Positions 34,301 through 44,952 of a DNA stretch of 64,000 nt are shown here, one piece after another. Below the pieces are notes generated by a model that was not told the origin of the DNA, searched no databases, and saw nothing but the letters and a program-made list of their open reading frames with translations. The stretch's first letter is position 1. Each line of letters begins with the position of its first letter. This stretch comes from Sisyra terminalis (lineage: Eukaryota > Arthropoda > Insecta > Neuroptera > Sisyridae). The stretch spans positions 10,416,001 through 10,480,000 of the forward strand of contig OY292278.1 in assembly GCA_958496175.1 (NCBI GenBank). Direction: 5' to 3'. The position numbers and the translations under genes were made by a program.

Positions 34301-37300
34301 CCATTGATGCAATATATCCTTATAAGGAAATCGCACCCCTCAAAAACGACCAATTTTAAGGGCAAATTTGGTGCATGTGTTTCTACATCCTTAACTTTCC
34401 GTTTTAATTTCCCAAGGATCTAGCCGTTAAATTCGAATTTTTTTCATGCACTTCGGTTAAGCATGATTCAGTCTTAAATATTCTGCTTAATTTTAGCAAA
34501 AGAAACCATCCCTTATATCCTTTTTATGAACTGGAAAATAGTCCTTTTTGAATCTTTGAAACGATATTGCGGGTGTCCTTTTGCACACAGAGCAAAAATT
34601 CTTTCACATTACTTCTCACGTTAGAGTGTTGTTTGATAATCCATTGATGCAATATATCCTTATAAGGAAATCGCACCCCTCAAAAACGACCAATTTTAAG
34701 GGCAAATTTGGTGCATGTGTTTCTACATCCTTAACTTTCCGTTTAAATTTCCCAAGGATCTAGCCGTTAAATTCGAATTTTTTTCATGCACGTCGGTTAA
34801 GCATGATTCAGTCTTAAATATTCTGCTTAATTTTAGCAAAAAAAACCATCCCTTATATCCTTTTTATGAACTGGAAAATAGTCCTTTTTGAAACTTTGAA
34901 ACGATATTGCGGGTGTCCTTTTGCACACAGAGCAAAAATTCTTTCACATTACTTCTCACGTTAGAGTGTTGTTTGATAATCCATTGATGCAATATATCCT
35001 TATAAGGAAATCGCACCCCTCAAAAACGACCAATTTTAAGGGCAAATTTGGTGCATGTGTTTCTACATCCTTAACTTTCCGTTTTAATTTCCCAAGGATC
35101 TAGCCGTTAAATTCGAATTTTTTTCATGCACTTCGGTTAAGCATGATTCAGTCTTAAATATTCTGCTTAATTTTAGCAAAAGAAACCATCCCTTATATCC
35201 TTTTTATGAACTGGAAAATAGTCCTTTTTGAAACTTTGAAACGATATTGCGGGTGTCCTTTTGCACACAGAGCAAAAATTCTTTCACATTACTTCTCACG
35301 TTAGAGTGTTGTTTGATAATCCATTGATGCAATATATCCTTATAAGGAAATCGCACCCCTCAAAAACGACCAATTTTAAGGGCAAATTTGGTGCATGTGT
35401 TTCTACATCCTTAACTTTCCGTTTTAATTTCCCAAGGATCTAGCCGTTAAATTCGAATTTTTTTCATGCACTTCGGTTAAGCATGATTCAGTCTTAAATA
35501 TTCTGCTTAATTTTAGCAAAAGAAACCATCCCTTATATCCTTTTTATGAACTGGAAAATAGTCCTTTTTGAAACTTTGAAACGATATTGCGGGTGTCCTT
35601 TTGCACACAGAGCAAAAATTCTTTCACATTACTTCTCACGTTAGAGTGTTGTTTGATAATCCATTGATGCAATATATCCTTATAAGGAAATCGCACCCCT
35701 CAAAAACGACCAATTTTAAGGGCAAATTTGGTGCATGTGTTTCTACATCCTTAACTTTCCGTTTTAATTTCCCAAGGATCTAGCCGTTAAATTCGAATTT
35801 TTTTCATGCACTTCGGTTAAGCATGATTCAGTCTTAAATATTCTGCTTAATTTTAGCAAAAAAAACCATCCCTTATATCCTTTTTATGAACTGGAAAATA
35901 GTCCTTTTTGAAACTTTGAAACGATATTGCGGGTGTCCTTTTGCACACAGAGCAAAAATTCTTTCACATTACTTCTCACGTTAGAGTGTTGTGTGATAAT
36001 CCATTGATGCAATATATCCTTATAAGGAAATCGCACCCCTCAAAAACGACCAATTTTAAGGGCAAATTTGGTGCATGTGTTTCTACATCCTTAACTTTCC
36101 GTTTTAATTTCCCAAGGATCTAGCCGTTAAATTCGAATTTTTTTCATGCACTTCGGTTAAGCATGATTCAGTCTTAAATATTCTGCTTAATTTTAGCAAA
36201 AGAAACCATCCCTTATATCCTTTTTATGAACTGGAAAATAGTCCTTTTTGAAACTTTGAAACGATATTGCGGGTGTCCTTTTGCACACAGAGCAAAAATT
36301 CTTTCATATTACTTCTCACGTTAGAGTGTTGTTTGATAATCCATTGATACAATATATCCTTATAAGGAAATCGCACCCCTCAAAAACGACCAATTTTAAG
36401 GGCAAATTTGGTGCATGTGTTTCTACATCCTTAATTTTCCGTTTTAATTTCCCAAGGATCTAGCCGTTAAATTCGAATTTTTTTCATGCACTTCGGTTAA
36501 GCATGATTCAGTCTTAAATATTCTGCTTAATTTTAGCAAAAGAAACCATCCCTTATATCCTTTTTATGAACTGGAAAATAGTCCCTTTTGAAACTTTGAA
36601 ACGATATTGCGGGTGTCCTTTTGCACACAGAGCAAAAATTCTTTCACATTACTTCTCACGTTAGAGTGTTGTTTGATAATCCATTGATGCAATATATCCT
36701 TATAAGGAAATCGCACCCCTCAAAAACGACCAATTTTAAGGGCAAATTTGGTGCATGTGTTTCTACATCCTTAACTTTCCGTTTTAATTTCCCAAGGATC
36801 TAGCCGTTAAATTCGAATTTTTTTCATGCACTTCGGTTAAGCATGATTCAGTCTTAAATATTCTGCTTAATTTTAGCAAAAGAAACTATCCCTTATATCC
36901 TTTTTATGAACTGGAAATTAGTCCTTTTTGAAACTTTGAAACGATATTGCGGGTGTCCTTTTGCACACAGAGCAAAAATTCTTTCACATTACTTCTCACG
37001 TTAGAGTGTTGTTTGATAATCCATTGATGCAATATATCCTTATAAGGAAATCGCACCCCTCAAAAACGACCAATTTTAAGGGCAAATTTGGTGCATGTGT
37101 TTCTACATCCTTAACTTTCCGTTTTAATTTCCCAAGGATCTAGCCGTTAAATTCGAATTTTTTTCATGCACTTCGGTTAAGCATGATTCAGTCTTAAATA
37201 TTCTGCTTAATTTTAGCAAAAGAAACCATCCCTTATATCCTTTTTATGAACTGGAAAATAGTCCTTTTTGAATCTTTGAAACGATATTGCGGGTGTCCTT

Positions 37301-38013
37301 TTGCACACAGAGCAAAAATTCTTTCACATTACTTCTCACGTTAGAGTGTTGTTTGATAATCCATTGATGCAATATATCCTTATAAGGAAATCGCACCCCT
37401 CAAAAACGACCAATTTTAAGGGCAAATTTGGTGCATGTGTTTCTACATCCTTAACTTTCCGTTTAAATTTCCCAAGGATCTAGCCGTTAAATTCGAATTT
37501 TTTTCATGCACGTCGGTTAAGCATGATTCAGTCTTAAATATTCTGCTTAATTTTAGCAAAAGAAACCATCCCTTATATCCTTTTTATGCAGTTGAAAATA
37601 GTCCTTCTTGAAACTTTGAAGCGACATTGCGGGTGTCCTTGTACACACAGGACAAAAATGTTTTCACATTTCTTCTCGTGTTAGAGCATTGGTTATGAAT
37701 CCGTTATTGCAATATACCCTTATAAGTAAATCGCACCCCTCAAAAACGACCAATTTTAAGGTCAAATTTGGTGCATGTGTATTTACATCCTTAACTCTCC
37801 GTGTTAATATCCCAAGGATCTAGCCGTTAAATTCGATTTTTCTTAATGCATTTCGATTAAGCATGATTCAGCCTTAAATATTCTGCTTAATTTTAGCGAA
37901 AAAAACAATCCCTTATATCCTTTCTATGCACTTGAAAATAGTCCTTTTCGAAAATTTGATGTGATGTTGCAGGTGTCCTTTTGCTCACAGGACAAAAATT
38001 TTTCACTTGACAA
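28370..38013 (+). repeat. 340-base satellite array, forward orientation (left array)
   Basis: A head-to-tail tandem array with period 340 contains 26 regular monomers between about 28,720 and 37,560. A strongly diverged monomer lies at the left edge (28,370-28,710) and about 1.3 diverged ones at the right edge (37,560-38,013). Regular monomers differ by a few bases at most. Each has a perfect palindrome CCTTATAAGG (for example 28,878-28,887) and a dyad TTAAGCA/TGCTTAA (29,017-29,023 and 29,044-29,050). Decayed edges around a homogeneous core are what unequal exchange predicts. Every monomer has a 60-codon frame opening at TTG with no ATG; I read this as non-coding. Variants repeat in blocks, indicating secondary amplification. 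Confidence 0.98.
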
Positions 38014-38998
38014 GTGATGTTATGGTTTTCTTTATTAAATCGTCGTTTAAAATTATTCTTATTAGGAAATGCCATCTTTGCAATCTTCGGTTTTTTTACA
38101 AAATGTTGAAGTTAGGCAACCATCTATGCATCTATGAAATTGTGTTGCGTCTTTATATTCCAATTTTACAACTCGATATAAATTGGACGTATGCTTTTTA
38201 TTAATAATTTTCGTCATTGTATTTTTACAGATGCAACGTCAGTGAAGATTAAGGCTGAAGGAAGTTCCATCCTTTTGGGAAAGAAATGTTTAGTAAGTGG
38301 TAGTGTTATTGAAACTATTGTAAATATTGCTCTAATTGAATTTTTCGCTACAGAAGAAGCTGTCCGAAGATAAGTTAAAATTTTCCAATCGGTTTTAATT
38401 TTCAATATTTTCAAGTGGACGCTTGAACAATGGATGCGGATTCTTCGGAAATCATCAATCGAATTCCTCAAGGATCATATTTCTTCAATTGATATCTACC
38501 GAGAAGAACACGAATGGATTTGCTATAACCATTAGGGGTGTAAATTGTGAACCAGTTAATCAGTGATGTGAAGTGATAAAGTTGTTAAAGTGATAAATAA
38601 ACAAAATATCGGAAAATTCAAACCATTTTGATTACCATAAGTCATTTATAAGATTGTAACATTAAATTCTTTTATATAATTTATATAAGCAACTGTAAAT
38701 ATGGAAAAGACACTGTAATTGTAATTGTATAGTTGTTATTAGTGTAATTGTATAAATTCAATTGATAATTAATATTAATAAATTTATTTTAATGGAATAC
38801 ATTGTTTCAATTCGATTTTCCGCACCCATCCTCTTGAATTTTATATTTCAGAGCTTTTTTTTACAATTAGAATACATTGAAGAGTTAAGTTAATACATCG
38901 TTTAGGTAGGTAAGGTATGTATAACGTTTTTCGATAGATTAGTTATCGAATAATACGGTGAAAGCCAATATGGAAAAACTTTTTAATTGCTATGGTTC
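38014..38998 (+). other. Unique sequence in the left palindrome arm
   Basis: About 1 kb of non-satellite DNA between the decayed last monomer and the foldback module; its reverse complement is at 43,968-44,952 with no difference in the stretches I compared. It holds a two-exon gene fragment (38,231-38,535) and an AATAAA near 38,777; otherwise it is AT-rich and unrecognised. Confidence 0.7.
38231..38535 (+). pseudogene. Two-exon gene fragment in the left palindrome arm
   Basis: An acceptor (tttttacag) ends at 38,230. The open frame after it encodes ATSVKIKAEGSSILLG, VSGSVIETIVNIALIEF and FATEEAVRR. A second acceptor (tttcaag) precedes 38,416-38,535, encoding WTLEQWMRILRKSSIEFLKD and ending with a stop. 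Both segments look like true coding sequence, but no good donor joins them (the best is a weak gtccga after FATEEA) and no start exon is visible. The FATEEAVRR then helical LRKSSIEFLK pattern faintly recalls the C-terminal part of BEN domains; this is only a suggestion. An AATAAA lies downstream near 38,777. It looks like a captured 3' gene piece, duplicated in the other arm. Confidence 0.35.
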
Positions 38999-39112
38999 GA
39001 ATATGGTCGGGAAATTCTAATTATTTCGATCGAAAAAATATTTCAATTTTCTATAAATCTCATAAGAATTGTTTATATATGAGTTTTAACGTCATTTACA
39101 TATATCATCTGA

Positions 39113-39173
39113 TAGCCGAGTCGCTAAGGTCGCCGCCGCCGCCGTCGCAACCAGTGGTCCCAGGTTCGCATCC
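39113..39173 (+). other. tRNA-like A box and B box (left end of left module)
   Basis: TAGCCGAGTCGCTAAGG (39,113-39,129) fits the A-box consensus and GGTTCGCATCC (39,163-39,173) the B-box consensus. The spacing is close to that of a tRNA with a short variable region. The T stem pairs poorly (CCAGG against CCCGA) and a GCC-GCC run replaces a normal anticodon arm, so this is a tRNA-derived or pseudo-tRNA sequence of the kind found in SINE heads, not a working tRNA gene. Confidence 0.55.
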
Positions 39174-41015
39174 CGATTGGTCCAGGATTTTTATAATTTC
39201 TAATAATTGATTTCTCTTCCTTACAGTTTATAATATATCTAATTAACATTAATAATTGATTCCAGACATTGCATCATCGAAATATTCGATCGAACAGTTT
39301 CAACCTTTCGGGGTTGGAAATGATCGATCGGATCGATGCATTATATTTTTCTTTTTATTTTTGCTTATTGGTTTTGTGACGTCACTCATTTTGGCGCGAT
39401 TTTTTTCTTCAAAAAATGGGGGAAATGACCTCGAATTTTCGAATTTAGAGAAATGGGATTTCGGGAATGGATTAGTTACGCTGCGGGATGCCTAAAAATC
39501 ATATCCTTAAATACCATTTTTCATTTTTTTGGAGGAATTTTTCGGGCAAAAACCGAAAAAATCTGAACAATATGCTAAAATTGACACTTTTTTCAACTTT
39601 AACGTCAATTTGAGCGAAAACTAACGATCGTAGGTTAACGATCGATAGCTTATTCGATAGCGCATGAATTACTCTATCGATAGTGTTAATATGGTCTCGG
39701 AAAAGCTTAAGGGGAAAAACTTTTTTTTTCAACTCTCCAGAAATTTCATTTCGTCGACCCGATGCACGTCGATTTTATTAAAAATATTGTTGAATATTTT
39801 TTTTCGAATTTTCCAATGAAATTCACACCATAGCTGCATTATGTTACGATAAAAGCATAATCGAAAAAAAATCTCAACTTTTCGATGTCGATAATGGTTT
39901 TTTTCGATATTTCAAATTCATCTATTGTGCGAGCTAATGCTATTTAAATAAAAATATGTTTTGTTAGAAAAAGGACCAAGGACCTTAAATAATCACAATT
40001 TTATTCTTCACATTTTCCAAACGTCACATGGAGAACTTATGGTTAAATTTTTTTCGGAAAATTCCAAAAAAATCTCAAGGTCAAATTTGTTCACCAGATC
40101 GATTTTCATGGAATTTTCCGGAAAAATTGAAACCATAGGTTCTCCATGTTAAGATCGGAAAAGATGTCAAATCACATTGCATACTTTTAATGTCCTTGAT
40201 CCTTTTTTCCCAAAAAAACATAAATGTATTCAAATGGAGTTACGTCACAACATTTTAATCTTAAATATCGAAAAAACCGAATAAGGACATCGAAAAGTTG
40301 AGATTTTTTGATATAGGGTTTTCGTTCGTAACATTGTGTAGCTATGGTGCGAATTTCATCGGAAAATTGGAATTAAAAATTTTCGATTTTTTTTTTATAA
40401 AATCGACGTGCATCGGGTCGACGAAATGAAATTTCTGGAGAGTTGAAAAAAAAAGTTTTTCCCCTTAAGCTTTTCCGGGACCAAATTTACACCATCGATA
40501 GAGTAATTCAAGCGCTATCGATTAAGCTGACTATCGATAACCTACGATCGTTAGTTTTCGCTAAAATTTAAGTTAAAGTTGGAAAAAGTGCAAAAAAGTG
40601 TCAGTTTTGGCCGATTTTTCAGATTTTTTCGGATTTTGCCCGAAAAATTTTCCCCCAAAAAATGAAAAATTCCCAAAAAAGGATATGATTTTTAGGCTTC
40701 CCGCATCATCCTTATGCCATACACCAAATCCTATTTTGCTAAAATCGAAAATTCGATATCCTCCCCCTCATTTTTTCGAGAATGACGTCATTTGATGACG
40801 TCACTGAGTGACGTCACATATGCGGGATCAAAAAAAAAAAAAAATAACTCATCGATCGATCGATCCATTTCCAACCCCGAAAGGCTGGAACTTCTCGGTC
40901 GAATATTTCGTCCTTACAAACTCTGGAAACAAGGATTAATGTTATTACATGATTTTATATGCTGTAAGGAATAATTATTAATTATAATATTTGAAAAAAA
41001 ACCTGGGTCCATCCG

Positions 41016-41070
41016 GGAATCGAACTCATGATCTTCCGCTTGAGAGGCGCCGCTCATATCCACTTGGCCA
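41016..41070 (-). other. tRNA-like A box and B box (right end of left module)
   Basis: On the minus strand TGGCCAAGTGG (41,070 down to 41,060) is an A box and GAGTTCGATTCC (41,027 down to 41,016) a B box. It faces its partner at 39,113 from the other end of the module. The stem pairing is too poor for a functional tRNA. Confidence 0.55.
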
Positions 41071-41324
41071 CGTGAGTTATATGTATTGTTCGTTAAAACT
41101 CATATTTAAACAATTCTTAAACAATCGGGACTTTGAAATTTTTTTCGATCGAAATAATTGTAAGTTTCCAACAATGATACATCCAAACATATTTATATTA
41201 AAATTGGTAAAGATTTCTTAATGTCTTAATGTTCCTCTACATTATTTACTTTTCTCAAAGTATTGATTAATCCAAATACTAATTATTTATTATTAATTAT
41301 TTGAGTTTAAAAGACATAAAACTT

Positions 41325-41640
41325 AGCATTATACGACGCCGAAATGCGTTTCAATTTTCGTTGGAAGCTTTGAGTTCACTGCATACTCCTATAGATAGCG
41401 GCGAAATCTTAAAGTACGATTTATGTTTTGGTCGCCATCTATGATATTAAAACTAAACTCAGAGAACTGACTGTGATTTGAACCAACTTAATTTTTTTGC
41501 GCCACCTATGCGCTTTGATCCGTACTAATAACAAATTTAGTTGAAAACAATTTTAAGTTTTTACTGCCATCTATAGGAGTATGCAGTGAACTCAAAGCTT
41601 CCAACGAAAATTGAATCGCATTTCGGCGTCGTATAATGCT
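41325..41640. repeat. Innermost inverted repeat at the palindrome centre
   Basis: AGCATTATACGACGCC (41,325-41,340) pairs with GGCGTCGTATAATGCT (41,625-41,640). Pairing continues to GCATACTCCTATAG (41,381-41,394) with CTATAGGAGTATGC (41,571-41,584). The loop between is about 176 bases and contains several copies of a motif like GCCATCTATG. Coordinates here sum to 82,965, one less than the outer arms, so a one-base indel separates the two parts. Confidence 0.85.
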
Positions 41641-41895
41641 AAGTTTTAAGTCTTTTAAACTCAAATAATGAATAATAAATAATTAGTATTTGGATTAATC
41701 AATACTTTGAGAAAATGAAATATTGTAGAAGAACATTAAAACATGAATATATCCTTACCAATTTAATTATAAAGCAACTTTTGACAGAATATTATTCGGA
41801 ACTTATAATTATTTCGATCGAAAAAAATTTCAAAGTCCCGATTGTTTAAGAATTGTTTAAATATGAGTTTTAACGAACAATACATATAACTCACG

Positions 41896-41950
41896 TGGCC
41901 AAGTGGATATGAGCGGCGCCTCTCAAGCGGAAGATCATGAGTTCGATTCC
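41896..41950 (+). other. tRNA-like A box and B box (inner end of right module)
   Basis: TGGCCAAGTGG (41,896-41,906) and GAGTTCGATTCC (41,939-41,950) repeat in forward orientation the pair at 41,016-41,070. It is a pseudo-tRNA for the same reasons. Confidence 0.55.
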
Positions 41951-43792
41951 CGGATGGACCCAGGTTTTATTTCAAATATTATAATTAATAATTATTCCTT
42001 ACAGCATATAATATCATGTAATAACATTAATCCTTGTTTCCAGAGTTTGTAAGGACGAAATATTCGATCGAGAAGTTCCAGCCTTTCGGGGTTGGAAATG
42101 GATCGATCGATCGATGAGTTATTTTTTTTTTTTTTTGATCCCGCATATGTGACGTCACTCAGTGACGTCATCAAATGACGTCATTCTCGAAAAAATGAGG
42201 GGGAGGATATCGAATTTTCGATTTTAGCAAAATAGGATTTGGTGTATGGCATAAGGATGATGCGGGAAGCCTAAAAATCATATCCTTTTTTGGGAATTTT
42301 TCATTTTTTGGGGGAAAATTTTTCGGGCAAAATCCGAAAAAATCTGAAAAATCGGCCAAAACTGACACTTTTTTGCACTTTTTCCAACTTTAACTTAAAT
42401 TTTAGCGAAAACTAACGATCGTAGGTTATCGATAGTCAGCTTAATCGATAGCGCTTGAATTACTCTATCGATGGTGTAAATTTGGTCCCGGAAAAGCTTA
42501 AGGGGAAAAACTTTTTTTTTCAACTCTCCAGAAATTTCATTTCGTCGACCCGATGCACGTCGATTTTATAAAAAAAAAATCGAAAATTTTTAATTCCAAT
42601 TTTCCGATGAAATTCGCACCATAGCTACACAATGTTACGAACGAAAACCCTATATCAAAAAATCTCAACTTTTCGATGTCCTTATTCGGTTTTTTCGATA
42701 TTTAAGATTAAAATGTTGTGACGTAACTCCATTTGAATACATTTATGTTTTTTTGGGAAAAAAGGATCAAGGACATTAAAAGTATGCAATGTGATTTGAC
42801 ATCTTTTCCGATCTTAACATGGAGAACCTATGGTTTCAATTTTTCCGGAAAATTCCATGAAAATCGATCTGGTGAACAAATTTGACCTTGAGATTTTTTT
42901 GGAATTTTCCGAAAAAAATTTAACCATAAGTTCTCCATGTGACGTTTGGAAAATGTGAAGAATAAAATTGTGATTATTTAAGGTCCTTGGTCCTTTTTCT
43001 AACAAAACATATTTTTATTTAAATAGCATTAGCTCGCACAATAGATGAATTTGAAATATCGAAAAAAACCATTATCGACATCGAAAAGTTGAGATTTTTT
43101 TTCGATTATGCTTTTATCGTAACATAATGCAGCTATGGTGTGAATTTCATTGGAAAATTCGAAAAAAAATATTCAACAATATTTTTAATAAAATCGACGT
43201 GCATCGGGTCGACGAAATGAAATTTCTGGAGAGTTGAAAAAAAAAGTTTTTCCCCTTAAGCTTTTCCGAGACCATATTAACACTATCGATAGAGTAATTC
43301 ATGCGCTATCGAATAAGCTATCGATCGTTAACCTACGATCGTTAGTTTTCGCTCAAATTGACGTTAAAGTTGAAAAAAGTGTCAATTTTAGCATATTGTT
43401 CAGATTTTTTCGGTTTTTGCCCGAAAAATTCCTCCAAAAAAATGAAAAATGGTATTTAAGGATATGATTTTTAGGCATCCCGCAGCGTAACTAATCCATT
43501 CCCGAAATCCCATTTCTCTAAATTCGAAAATTCGAGGTCATTTCCCCCATTTTTTGAAGAAAAAAATCGCGCCAAAATGAGTGACGTCACAAAACCAATA
43601 AGCAAAAATAAAAAGAAAAATATAATGCATCGATCCGATCGATCATTTCCAACCCCGAAAGGTTGAAACTGTTCGATCGAATATTTCGATGATGCAATGT
43701 CTGGAATCAATTATTAATGTTAATTAGATATATTATAAACTGTAAGGAAGAGAAATCAATTATTAGAAATTATAAAAATCCTGGACCAATCG

Positions 43793-43853
43793 GGATGCGA
43801 ACCTGGGACCACTGGTTGCGACGGCGGCGGCGGCGACCTTAGCGACTCGGCTA
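43793..43853 (-). other. tRNA-like A box and B box (outer end of right module)
   Basis: Minus-strand copy of the pair at 39,113-39,173, with the A box at 43,853-43,837 and the B box at 43,803-43,793. Confidence 0.55.
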
Positions 43854-43967
43854 TCAGATGATATATGTAAATGACGTTAAAACTCATATATAAACAATTC
43901 TTATGAGATTTATAGAAAATTGAAATATTTTTTCGATCGAAATAATTAGAATTTCCCGACCATATTC

Positions 43968-44952
43968 GAACCATAGCAATTAAAAAGTTTTTCCATATTG
44001 GCTTTCACCGTATTATTCGATAACTAATCTATCGAAAAACGTTATACATACCTTACCTACCTAAACGATGTATTAACTTAACTCTTCAATGTATTCTAAT
44101 TGTAAAAAAAAGCTCTGAAATATAAAATTCAAGAGGATGGGTGCGGAAAATCGAATTGAAACAATGTATTCCATTAAAATAAATTTATTAATATTAATTA
44201 TCAATTGAATTTATACAATTACACTAATAACAACTATACAATTACAATTACAGTGTCTTTTCCATATTTACAGTTGCTTATATAAATTATATAAAAGAAT
44301 TTAATGTTACAATCTTATAAATGACTTATGGTAATCAAAATGGTTTGAATTTTCCGATATTTTGTTTATTTATCACTTTAACAACTTTATCACTTCACAT
44401 CACTGATTAACTGGTTCACAATTTACACCCCTAATGGTTATAGCAAATCCATTCGTGTTCTTCTCGGTAGATATCAATTGAAGAAATATGATCCTTGAGG
44501 AATTCGATTGATGATTTCCGAAGAATCCGCATCCATTGTTCAAGCGTCCACTTGAAAATATTGAAAATTAAAACCGATTGGAAAATTTTAACTTATCTTC
44601 GGACAGCTTCTTCTGTAGCGAAAAATTCAATTAGAGCAATATTTACAATAGTTTCAATAACACTACCACTTACTAAACATTTCTTTCCCAAAAGGATGGA
44701 ACTTCCTTCAGCCTTAATCTTCACTGACGTTGCATCTGTAAAAATACAATGACGAAAATTATTAATAAAAAGCATACGTCCAATTTATATCGAGTTGTAA
44801 AATTGGAATATAAAGACGCAACACAATTTCATAGATGCATAGATGGTTGCCTAACTTCAACATTTTGTAAAAAAACCGAAGATTGCAAAGATGGCATTTC
44901 CTAATAAGAATAATTTTAAACGACGATTTAATAAAGAAAACCATAACATCAC
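43968..44952 (-). other. Unique sequence in the right palindrome arm
   Basis: Reverse complement of 38,014-38,998. It holds the second copy of the two-exon gene fragment, and its AATAAA signal reads on the minus strand near 44,185. No other feature is seen. Confidence 0.7.
44431..44735 (-). pseudogene. Second copy of the two-exon gene fragment
   Basis: Minus-strand counterpart of 38,231-38,535. The segments encoding VSGSVIETIVNIALIEF and WTLEQWMRILRKSS are unchanged. Identity between copies points to recent duplication or gene conversion between the arms. Confidence 0.35.

Larger units (their letters stand above)
38999..41169. mobile_element. Foldback-like module with long inverted repeats and tRNA-like ends (left copy)
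   Basis: The two halves are imperfect inverted copies about a centre near 40,085. TAATTATTTCGATCGAAA near 39,018 answers the reverse near 41,150. The segment with GTCGACCCGATGCACGTCG near 39,755 answers the reverse near 40,410, and CATGGAGAACTTATGG near 40,027 answers CCATAGGTTCTCCATG near 40,134. Long terminal inverted repeats of about 1 kb with almost no unique middle are typical of foldback elements. Near each end is a sequence with Pol III A and B boxes. I find no transposase or other long frame. GATCGATC clusters and TGACGTCA palindromes recur in it. No target duplication could be identified, since the module sits inside the larger palindrome. Confidence 0.6.
41797..43967. mobile_element. 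Foldback-like module, right copy in inverted orientation
   Basis: This is the reverse complement of the left module. Its own centre is near 42,881, and corresponding bases sum to 82,966 with those at 38,999-41,169. The distal part is essentially identical to the left copy. Towards 41,800-42,100 a few substitutions appear (for example TTCTCGGTCG against TTCTCGATCG). Confidence 0.6.

Noticed and set aside
28370..38013. CENP-B box in the satellite monomer
   Set aside because: The best candidate (around TTGAAACGATATTGCGGG) lacks the required TTCG and the spaced A, so it does not fit the core consensus.
39105..39185. Functional tRNA gene
   Set aside because: A and B boxes are present but the T stem, anticodon arm and acceptor stem do not pair acceptably.
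39256..43710. Short frames with a hydrophobic run (for example FFFLFLLIGFVTSLIL) in both modules
   Set aside because: They lie within inverted repeats with poly-T tracts; the half-module counterpart does not keep the frame, so coding is unlikely.
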